Shown here: positions 6,697 to 12,663 of the stretch, one piece after another | Layout: each line of letters begins with the position of its first letter | Position numbering within the stretch: position 1 is the stretch's first letter | Assembly (NCBI GenBank): GCA_012513395.1 | Contig: JAAZCH010000156.1 | Span: 1-14,913 of the forward strand | Origin: Tissierellia bacterium | Lineage (GTDB): Bacteria > Bacillota_A > Clostridia > Tissierellales > Peptoniphilaceae | Direction of reading: 5' to 3' | DNA: 14,913 bases | Notes under the pieces: generated by a model | Told to the model about the DNA's origin: nothing | The model's database searches: none | What the model saw: the letters and a program-made list of their open reading frames with translations, nothing else | Program-made: the position numbers and the translations under genes

Positions 6697-8406
6697 ATGA
6701 AAATTACAATAGGAGATTACTTGATTAGACGAATAAAAGAGCTAGGAATTAAACATATTATTGGAGTTCCTGGAGACTTTAATCTACAGTTTCTAGAACA
6801 AATCGAAGCTTCCGAAGGTATAGAGTTTGTAGGAGCTTCCAACGAGCTTAATGCTGCTTATGCAGCTGATGGATATTCTAGAGAACATGGGATTTCAGCT
6901 CTTTGTGTTACCTATGGGGTGGGTGATTTAGGAGCAATTGGAGGAATAGCAGGATCAGCAGCAGAACATATTCCTGTAATTTCTATTTCGGGAATTCCTC
7001 CACTTTTTGCAAAACGACACAATTATAAAGTCCATCACAGTTTGGCAGATGGGAATTTTTCCAATATAGCAAACACTTATAAAGAATTTACTGTTGTCCA
7101 AACTCTCGTAACACAACAAAATGCAAAAGAAGAAATAGATAGGGCTTTAAGAGCAGCGGTTAGATATAAACGCCCTGTTAACATACAGCTTCCTTCTAAC
7201 CTATCATACTACTTCATTGATGTAGATGAAGAGCCATTACTACCTGAATCCCATGTCAGCGATGAAAAAAGCTTAAATGATGCAATAAAAGAAATAATAA
7301 TGCTATATGAAAAATCCAATAGCCCTGTAGTATTAGTAGACATGGATGTGGATAGGCTTGAGGTTACGAAGGAGATATTACAGTTTATAGAAAAAACCCA
7401 AACTCCCTTTGCTCAAATGAGTACTGGTAAAGCAATTCTAGATGAAAACCACCCTCTATTTATCGGAACTTATAAAGGAAATGATTCAGAGGAATATGTA
7501 AAGGATAAAGTGGAAAATGCAGACTTTCTATTATCAGTTTCTCCTAGATTTATAGAATGGAACTCCGGAACCTATTCAGACGATCTGCCAATGGAATATT
7601 TAGTAAGATTAGATAAAGATTACACCTTTGTTGGAGATGAAATATACGAAGGTATCGACATTAAAGATGTTTTAAATGAAATTCTAAATCGAGTAGAAGA
7701 AAAAACTGAAAGATATAATTTAAACAAAAATGAAGAAGATGAGTTTACCTTTGAGAAAGAAAAGAATATAAATCACGAAGATTTTTGGAAACAGATTAAA
7801 CCATTCCTAAAAGAAGAAGACTTGATTTATGGAGAAACAGGTACTACTAGTCAAGCTTTAGGTGAAATTATCATGCCTAAGGGTACAAAATATATTGCTT
7901 CTTTAATTTGGGGAGCAATAGGATTTACACTTCCCGCACTATTTGGAAGTCTCCTAGTTAATCCAAAAAGAAGGCAAATATTGTTTATAGGTGATGGATC
8001 CTTCCAAGTAACTGCCCAAGAGCTTTCTAGAATTCTTTATAAAGAATTAAATCCCATTATTTTCGTCATAAATAACGACGGGTACACCATAGAAAGATAT
8101 ATTCTGGGAATGGAAGCTTCATATAACGATATTCCATTGTGGAATTATCACGAATTACCTCATCACTTTGTTAAAAATAATAAGATGCTAACTTTCAATG
8201 TTAAAACCCAAGGAGAACTTCAAGAGGCGATGGAAAAATCTAAGGAAGCTACTCACGGGGTCCTTATTGAAGTCCACTTCGACAAACAAGACGCTCCTGA
8301 AACACTGAAGAAGTTTGGGCCTGCCGTGGCAAATTTTAACTTTGGAGAAAGGGGAATGGAAGATATGGGAGAAGAAGAAAGAATCGACGAGGAAATTAAC
8401 ACTTAA
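6697..8406 (+). CDS. Thiamine-diphosphate 2-oxoacid decarboxylase (indolepyruvate/pyruvate decarboxylase type)
   Basis: A 569-residue cytoplasmic enzyme that decarboxylates a 2-oxoacid to an aldehyde. N-terminal PYR domain: VPGDFNLQFLEQI with D27, and SNELNAAYAADGYSR with the cofactor-activating E50. The YKVHHSLADG stretch holds H113 and H114, the paired histidines of true non-oxidative decarboxylases; these four fall at the same numbers as in Zymomonas pyruvate decarboxylase. C-terminal PP domain: GDGSFQVTAQEL (432-443) to NNDGYTIE (459-466), the Mg/ThDP motif with the C-terminal catalytic Glu. The length is typical. Substrate choice (pyruvate, indolepyruvate, phenylpyruvate or branched 2-oxoacids) is not decided. 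The start ATG follows a GAGGAG site 9 bases upstream. It stands alone between two terminators. It would pair naturally with aminotransferases in an Ehrlich-type route to aldehydes and alcohols. Confidence 0.92.
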   Translation: MKITIGDYLIRRIKELGIKHIIGVPGDFNLQFLEQIEASEGIEFVGASNELNAAYAADGYSREHGISALCVTYGVGDLGAIGGIAGSAAEHIPVISISGIPPLFAKRHNYKVHHSLADGNFSNIANTYKEFTVVQTLVTQQNAKEEIDRALRAAVRYKRPVNIQLPSNLSYYFIDVDEEPLLPESHVSDEKSLNDAIKEIIMLYEKSNSPVVLVDMDVDRLEVTKEILQFIEKTQTPFAQMSTGKAILDENHPLFIGTYKGNDSEEYVKDKVENADFLLSVSPRFIEWNSGTYSDDLPMEYLVRLDKDYTFVGDEIYEGIDIKDVLNEILNRVEEKTERYNLNKNEEDEFTFEKEKNINHEDFWKQIKPFLKEEDLIYGETGTTSQALGEIIMPKGTKYIASLIWGAIGFTLPALFGSLLVNPKRRQILFIGDGSFQVTAQELSRILYKELNPIIFVINNDGYTIERYILGMEASYNDIPLWNYHELPHHFVKNNKMLTFNVKTQGELQEAMEKSKEATHGVLIEVHFDKQDAPETLKKFGPAVANFNFGERGMEDMGEEERIDEEINT

Positions 8407-8424
8407 TATTCTTTAAAATAAACA

Positions 8425-8468
8425 AAATGGATGAGCTAGAGATTATAAATCTATCTCATTCATTTTTT
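8425..8468 (+). terminator. Intrinsic terminator of the 2-oxoacid decarboxylase gene
   Basis: A 16-position stem between 8425-8440 and 8450-8465 has one G:T pair and one mismatch, a 9-base loop, and a T-run at 8463-8468. It begins 18 bases after the stop codon. Confidence 0.9.
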
Positions 8469-8480
8469 AATTACTAATCG

Positions 8481-8546
8481 TAACTATAGTTAAAGTAATC
8501 AATTCTATGGGGGAGAATTTTATTAACATTAGTAGTATTTTAGTAG
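8481..8546. promoter_or_regulatory. Candidate operator sites upstream of the Lrp-family gene
   Basis: A perfect 12-base palindrome, TAACTATAGTTA (8481-8492), is followed by two copies of TTAGTAG (8529-8535 and 8540-8546) spaced 11 bases, one helical turn. Lrp/AsnC proteins typically bind several phased, imperfect sites and often control their own gene. Here the sites lie 50-120 bases before the lrp-like start. A weak extended -10 (TGTTACTAT, ending 8580) is visible but would leave a very short leader. The operator role is inferred. Confidence 0.4.
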
Positions 8547-8597
8547 GTATATTGCTCAAATAATTACGGTATGTTACTATTGTTTCAGAGGTGAGAG

Positions 8598-9077
8598 ATG
8601 AAATTAGATTCAACGAGTTTAAAAATTGTTAGCAGATTACTTATGGACGGAAGACTAACTCACCAAGCACTTGCAGATGAATTCAACTATTCAAGACCAG
8701 CTATCCATCAGAGGATAAATAAGCTTGAAGGAAGTGGTGTAATCAAAGGATATAAGGCTGATGTGGATTTTAGAAAATTGGGTTTCAACATCGAGACTTT
8801 TGTTATTGTAAATATACATACTCTAGATTATAACGAAACAATTTCAAGCATATTAGATTTGTCTGAAGAAGGAGTTTATGTTGAGAAAGTATTTAGAATA
8901 ACTGGAGAGAATTGCATCATGGTAAAGCTACTCGTAGCATCAACTGAACACTTAAGAAAATTCCATGACAAAATTCTTAAAATAGAAGGCCTGGTAGAGA
9001 CAAATACTATGATGGTCATGCAAGAAGAGGACAATGTTTTTGAAGGCAGATTTGCACAAGAAGACGCAGATGAATAA
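8598..9077 (+). CDS. Lrp/AsnC-family transcriptional regulator
   Basis: A 159-residue feast/famine regulator. The N-terminal winged HTH spans ~1-60: LDSTSLKIVSRLLMDGRLTHQALADEF, then the recognition helix SRPAIHQRINKLEGSGVI and the wing GYKADVDFRKLGF. The C-terminal RAM domain (~65-150) should bind an amino acid and form octamers; EGVYVEKVFRITGENCIMVKLLV is the usual central strand set. GAGGTGAG precedes the ATG at 8598. The gene ends 11 bases before the P5C dehydrogenase start and shares its transcript, so its most likely target is that gene and itself, with proline, glutamate or hydroxyproline as possible ligand. The ligand cannot be read from sequence. Confidence 0.9.
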   Translation: MKLDSTSLKIVSRLLMDGRLTHQALADEFNYSRPAIHQRINKLEGSGVIKGYKADVDFRKLGFNIETFVIVNIHTLDYNETISSILDLSEEGVYVEKVFRITGENCIMVKLLVASTEHLRKFHDKILKIEGLVETNTMMVMQEEDNVFEGRFAQEDADE

Positions 9078-9083
9078 GGGAGG
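9078..9083 (+). promoter_or_regulatory. Ribosome binding site deciding a TTG start
   Basis: GGGAGG lies directly after the lrp stop codon and 5 bases before TTG at 9089. No in-frame ATG is as well placed: the first in-frame Met is residue 30, so TTG is the real start. Confidence 0.75.
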
Positions 9084-9088
9084 ATAAA

Positions 9089-10684
9089 TTGAAAAATTTG
9101 TTGGCGAAGGTAATACCTTTTAAAAATGAAAAAGTAGTAACTTATACAAGAGATTCACAAGAATATAAAAGCTTAATGGAAGAATATCACAAGATGGAAT
9201 CAGACTTCGTAGAGATACCAGTGATTATCGGTGGAGAAAAAGTATATACAGGTAATACTCAAGATATCGTAATTCCCCACGACAACAAAAAAGTAATCGG
9301 AAAATTTCATTTGGCCGGAAAAAAAGAAGCCCAAGACGCTATTGCTTCTGCACTAGAAGCTAGAAAAAAATGGGCAAAGCTAGATTGGGATGAAAGAGTT
9401 GGAATTTTCTTAAGAGCAGCAGCACTAGCAGCAGGACCATGGAGAGACAGACTAAATGCTTCCACTATGATTAGCCAATCCAAAACTTATAAACAAGCCG
9501 AAATAGACGCAGCAGCTGAACTGGTGGATTTTTTCAAAAGCAATGCAAGTCTACTTTGCAAAATTTATTCAGACCAACCGATTAGCACAGACACCACTTG
9601 GAATAGACAAAGTTTTAGACCACTGGAAGGATTTATCTTTGCGGTATCTCCATTTAACTTTACATCAATTTGTGCCAACTTACCATCTGCGCCAGCTATC
9701 GCAGGAAATGTTGCACTATGGAAACCATCTAGCTCTGCAGTATATTCAAACTATGTTGTTTATCAGATGTTAGAAGCAGCAGGTCTACCAGCAGGAGTTA
9801 TTAATTTTATTCCAGGAAGAAGTGGAGAAATTGGCGATGTGATAATTTCTAATCCAGACTTTGCAGGCATTCACTTTACAGGATCCACAAGCACATTCCA
9901 AAATATGTTTAAGCAAGTGGGAGAAAATATAGAAAGATATAAAACTTTCCCAAGATTAGTAGGAGAAACAGGCGGAAAGAATTTTGTAATAGCGCACAAA
10001 ACAGCAGATATTAAATTATTAGCAAGGGGTTTGAGAGACGGAGCTTTTGAATATCAAGGTCAAAAATGTTCTGCAGCTTCTAGAGCATATATCCCAACTA
10101 GTATTTGGGATGAAGTCAGAGAAACATTATTTGAAGATATGAAAAAAGTAAAAGTAGGATCAGTTTCAGAATTTGACACTTTTATGGGAGCAGTAATAGA
10201 TGAAGGAGCATTTAAGAGCATAACAGGATATATCGATTATGCAAAAAATAGCGACGACGGAGAAATTATTTACGGTGGAGATTACAGTGATGAAAAAGGA
10301 TACTTCATCGATCCGACGATAATTTTAACAACTAATCCTAAGTTCAAAACAATGGAAGAAGAAATCTTTGGACCTGTTTTGACAATTTACCTTTATGAAG
10401 AAGACAAATTCGAAGAGATACTTCATCTAGCTAATGAAACATCCATTTACGCATTGACTGGATCCATATTTGCAGAAGATAGATATGCAATAAATCTTGC
10501 TAACGACATTCTTGAAGATGCAGCTGGAAATTTCTACGTAAATGTAAGACCCACAGGAGCAGTAGTAGGACAACAACCATTTGGTGGTGCTAGATTGTCA
10601 GGAACAAATGACAAAGCAGGAGCAATCAACAATATGATGAGATGGGTAAGTCCAAGAGTAGTGAAAGAAGAATTTATTAGATAA
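9089..10684 (+). CDS. pruA: L-glutamate gamma-semialdehyde (1-pyrroline-5-carboxylate) dehydrogenase
   Basis: A 531-residue NAD-dependent aldehyde dehydrogenase of the ALDH4 group that oxidises P5C/glutamate semialdehyde to glutamate. The sequence closely follows the eukaryote-like ALDH4A1 type: IGGEKVYTGNTQD (47-59), QAEIDAAAELVDFF (136-149), EGFIFAVSPFNFT with N190, FPRLVGETGGKNF with E293, EYQGQKCSAASR with catalytic C327, EEEIFGPVL (423-431), and the substrate-anchoring PTGAVVGQQPFGGARLSGTND. No proline dehydrogenase domain is fused, so it is not PutA. The start is TTG. It is the second gene after the Lrp regulator and ends in its own terminator. With HypD 2 kb downstream making P5C, its role is probably hydroxyproline oxidation to glutamate; ornithine or arginine breakdown is an alternative. 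Confidence 0.93.
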   Translation: MKNLLAKVIPFKNEKVVTYTRDSQEYKSLMEEYHKMESDFVEIPVIIGGEKVYTGNTQDIVIPHDNKKVIGKFHLAGKKEAQDAIASALEARKKWAKLDWDERVGIFLRAAALAAGPWRDRLNASTMISQSKTYKQAEIDAAAELVDFFKSNASLLCKIYSDQPISTDTTWNRQSFRPLEGFIFAVSPFNFTSICANLPSAPAIAGNVALWKPSSSAVYSNYVVYQMLEAAGLPAGVINFIPGRSGEIGDVIISNPDFAGIHFTGSTSTFQNMFKQVGENIERYKTFPRLVGETGGKNFVIAHKTADIKLLARGLRDGAFEYQGQKCSAASRAYIPTSIWDEVRETLFEDMKKVKVGSVSEFDTFMGAVIDEGAFKSITGYIDYAKNSDDGEIIYGGDYSDEKGYFIDPTIILTTNPKFKTMEEEIFGPVLTIYLYEEDKFEEILHLANETSIYALTGSIFAEDRYAINLANDILEDAAGNFYVNVRPTGAVVGQQPFGGARLSGTNDKAGAINNMMRWVSPRVVKEEFIR

Positions 10685-10696
10685 TATGAAAATAGT

Positions 10697-10741
10697 AATC
10701 CAGCATTCTTGAAACAATTTCAAAAATGCTGGATTTATTTT
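10697..10741 (+). terminator. Intrinsic terminator of the lrp-P5C dehydrogenase operon
   Basis: A perfect 11-bp stem, AATCCAGCATT (10697-10707) with AATGCTGGATT (10725-10735), has an inner stem TTGAAA/TTTCAA and a T-rich tail (TTTATTTT). On the minus strand the tail is only partly T-rich, so it may weakly serve the convergent XRE-cupin gene too. Confidence 0.9.
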
Positions 10742-10756
10742 ATTATATATTCATTA

Positions 10757-11353
10757 CTATGAAGTGATGATTGTAATTTTCTCACCGTCTATAAATGGAT
10801 TTGGAAGATTGACGGTTAATATTTTTGCTACCTTGTTCGTATGATTGACCCAGTTGTGATCAACTTCAGAATGAATTTGAATGCTATCTCCTGGATATAA
10901 AACGTATTGATTTTTATCTACTATGACCGTAACGATTCCTTCAAGAACAAATACAAATTCTTCTCCAAGATGATTGTATAATTCTACATCGGACTTGGTA
11001 AAGCTACTTAATGGCTGAAGTTGGAACATACGAGGCAGCATGTCAAATTCTTTTACCCTATTACTCAAAACGAATTGGATAATGTAAGGACTTATTTGAT
11101 CAGCTCTCAAGTCAAAGCTTCTAATGACAGGATCCGAATCTATTTCCTCCTCGCGTTTTTCAAAAAATTCAGCTAGTTCCATGCCATAAACGTTTACCAC
11201 ATTTGCCAACGAATCTATAGCGATGGAAGAAATACCTCTTTCTACTTGGGATAATAATCCAACAGATAGACCAGTTTTTTCGCTTAACTCCTTGAGAGTA
11301 TATTTGTTAATCGTCCTAAGATTTTTTAATTTAGAGCCTACGCTATTATCCAT
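10757..11353 (-). CDS. XRE-family regulator with C-terminal cupin domain
   Basis: A 198-residue transcription regulator. Residues ~8-62 are a Cro/C1 HTH (LKNLRTINKYTLKELSEKTGL, VGLLSQVERGISSIAIDSLANVV). Residues ~100-190 are a cupin small-molecule-binding domain (NHLGEEFVFVLEGIVTVIVD; YPGDSIQIHSEVDHNWVN). This architecture is common in regulators of amino-acid and polyamine catabolism. The start is taken as the ATG at 11353-11351, because GGAG lies 6 bases upstream on the minus strand. The ATG four codons earlier (11365) has no ribosome binding site and contains that GGAG in its own codons. It is divergent from hypE/hypD and convergent with P5C dehydrogenase, so it is the natural candidate to control hydroxyproline breakdown. 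The effector is unknown. Confidence 0.88.
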   Translation of the reverse strand: MDNSVGSKLKNLRTINKYTLKELSEKTGLSVGLLSQVERGISSIAIDSLANVVNVYGMELAEFFEKREEEIDSDPVIRSFDLRADQISPYIIQFVLSNRVKEFDMLPRMFQLQPLSSFTKSDVELYNHLGEEFVFVLEGIVTVIVDKNQYVLYPGDSIQIHSEVDHNWVNHTNKVAKILTVNLPNPFIDGEKITIITS

Positions 11354-11390
11354 ATTATTCTCCATTTCATAATAAATATTACTTAAAATT

Positions 11391-11419
11391 ATGATAGCAA
11401 AAAGAATTTAGCCTGTCAA
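11391..11419 (-). promoter_or_regulatory. Sigma-A promoter of the XRE-cupin gene
   Basis: On the minus strand, consensus TTGACA (complement of 11414-11419), exactly 17 bases, then TATCAT (complement of 11391-11396). The expected start of transcription is near 11384, about 30 bases before the chosen ATG. Confidence 0.75.
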
Positions 11420-11433
11420 TTATGCCGATTTAG

Positions 11434-11588
11434 AATCCACATGAAAAAAGCTATGTAAGAGACTTTACTTTTGTAAATGAAAATTATCGGGAAAGCGATT
11501 TCACAATTAAAGATACTTACCCTTTGAAGGAAATGTAGAATGGAAGAGTGTTGACATTGACTATAAGACATCAAATGTTATAATGTAA
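11434..11588 (+). pseudogene. Possible decayed coding fragment
   Basis: A stop-free stretch of 34 codons (11434-11535) reads NPHEKSYVRDFTFVNENY and onward to TYPLKEM. A second frame, overlapping near 11515-11525, continues PFEGNVEWKSVDIDYKTS to a TAA at 11586-11588. Joined by one frameshift they give ~55 residues of protein-like composition, rich in charged and aromatic residues, with no start codon or ribosome binding site. This may be the tail of a lost gene or chance. The family is not recognised. The hypE promoter lies inside the last part. Confidence 0.2.
11557..11584 (+). promoter_or_regulatory. Sigma-A promoter of hypE-hypD
   Basis: TTGACT (11557-11562), 16 bases, then a perfect TATAAT (11579-11584). 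A further TTGACA sits 6 bases upstream (11551-11556), but its spacing of 22 is too long. A short dyad ACAT/ATGT (11568-11578) fills the spacer. Transcription would start near 11591, giving a leader of about 130 bases. Confidence 0.75.
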
Positions 11589-11590
11589 AT

Positions 11591-11710
11591 AGAAATTCAC
11601 GGATATGAAAACATAATTCAATAAAATGAAACTCATATCATAAAAAACTTTAAAATTTCATTGAATGCGTTAGGCATTCTAATTTTAAAAGGGATAGGCA
11701 AACGTTTAAC
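11591..11710 (+). promoter_or_regulatory. Structured 5' leader of hypE
   Basis: Two stems are visible. The first is GATATGA/TCATATC (11602-11608, 11633-11639; 24-base loop). The second is a long hairpin at 11649-11689: TTTAAAATT/AATTTTAAA closing onto GAATGC/GCATTC around a GTTAG loop, with an asymmetric internal bulge. No T-run follows, so this is not a terminator. The ribosome binding site begins about 21 bases after the hairpin. I do not recognise a known riboswitch. A cre-like core AAACGTTT is at 11700-11707. Confidence 0.45.
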
Positions 11711-11723
11711 AAAGGAGTGAGAT

Positions 11724-12635
11724 ATGACTAAAGACCAAGCTACTATATTTAATATTCAAAAGTATTCCCTCCATGATGGACCTGGAATTCGAACGACAGT
11801 TTTCTTTAAAGGCTGCCCACTTTCTTGTAAATGGTGTCACAACCCAGAGTCTCTTTCAAAAGAGATTCAAATTGTTAGAAATGAAAGTAGCTGTAGAATG
11901 TGTGGAAGTTGTATAATCGCTTGTCCTACTAAAGCTTTGAAAATGAAATCAGATACTATAGAATTTGATAGATTTAAATGTATATCATGTGGCAGTTGTG
12001 AAGACGTATGTTACCACGACGCCATAAGAATTATCGGAAAAGAAATGACCGTTGAGGAAGTATTAAAAGATGTTTTAAAGGACAAGGTATTTTACGAAGA
12101 GTCAGGTGGCGGCGTAACATTTTCAGGGGGAGAACCTCTGATGCAAAGCAAATTTTTATTAGAGCTTGCGAAGCGTAGTAAGTTTGCTGGAATACACACT
12201 ACATTAGATACAAGTGGTTTTGCAAAATGGGAAACATTGGAAAAAATTGTAAAGTATATAGATTTGATTTTATACGACTTAAAGATAGTTGATGAAGAAA
12301 AGCACATTGATTTTGTTGGAGCTTCTAACAAAATCATTATAGAAAATTTGCAAAAACTCAAAGACGAGAAAGTAGATATATTTTTAAGACTTCCCATAAT
12401 AAAAGGAATAAACGATTCTATAGAAGAAGCAAAAGAGGTTTTAGAAATTATCAAAGATAATAAAAACATAAAACAAATTAATCTTTTGGAATATCACAAG
12501 ATGGGGATGGAAAAGTATCCGAGACTGGGGAAGAAGTACGAATTGACAGGCGAGGAAAAGCCAGATAAAAAAACCATTAATGAATTAAAAGATATATATG
12601 AAAGAGCAGGATACAAGGTAGTTATAGGTGGATAA
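11724..12635 (+). CDS. hypE: Glycyl radical enzyme activase (radical SAM), HypD-activating
   Basis: A 303-residue radical-SAM enzyme that uses S-adenosylmethionine and a [4Fe-4S] cluster to install the glycyl radical on its partner enzyme. The radical-SAM cluster is C31-x3-C35-x2-C38 (GCPLSCKWCHNPES), preceded by IQKYSLHDGPGIRTTVFFKG, the activase signature. Two ferredoxin-type clusters follow: C57, C60, C63, C67 (CRMCGSCIIACP) and C86, C89, C92, C96 (CISCGSCEDVCY). The second has Tyr where Pro is usual. SGGEP (134-138) binds SAM; DTSG and LILYDLKIVD continue the barrel. Start ATG has AAAGGAG 6 bases upstream. It is followed after 28 bases by its likely substrate, hypD. Family membership is very sure; the gene symbol rests on the partner. 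Confidence 0.93.
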   Translation: MTKDQATIFNIQKYSLHDGPGIRTTVFFKGCPLSCKWCHNPESLSKEIQIVRNESSCRMCGSCIIACPTKALKMKSDTIEFDRFKCISCGSCEDVCYHDAIRIIGKEMTVEEVLKDVLKDKVFYEESGGGVTFSGGEPLMQSKFLLELAKRSKFAGIHTTLDTSGFAKWETLEKIVKYIDLILYDLKIVDEEKHIDFVGASNKIIIENLQKLKDEKVDIFLRLPIIKGINDSIEEAKEVLEIIKDNKNIKQINLLEYHKMGMEKYPRLGKKYELTGEEKPDKKTINELKDIYERAGYKVVIGG

Positions 12636-12648
12636 TATCATAGTAATT

Positions 12649-12653
12649 GGAGG
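12649..12653 (+). promoter_or_regulatory. Ribosome binding site of hypD
   Basis: GGAGG lies 10 bases before the first of two consecutive ATG codons (12664) and 13 before the second (12667). Spacing favours the first. Confidence 0.6.
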
Positions 12654-12663
12654 CTGATAAATT

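Noticed and set aside
9089..10684. Bifunctional PutA or a generic aldehyde dehydrogenase
   Set aside because: No proline dehydrogenase domain precedes it, and the PTGAVVGQQPFGGARLSGTND and YTGNTQD motifs are specific to P5C dehydrogenases.
11354..11365. ATG at 11365 as start of the XRE-cupin gene
   Set aside because: It has no ribosome binding site, while its own first codons supply a GGAG at good distance for the ATG at 11353.
11649..11689. Terminator or attenuator before hypE
   Set aside because: The hairpin is strong but followed by AAAAGGGATAGG, with no T-run, so it is not an intrinsic terminator; I kept it as leader structure only.
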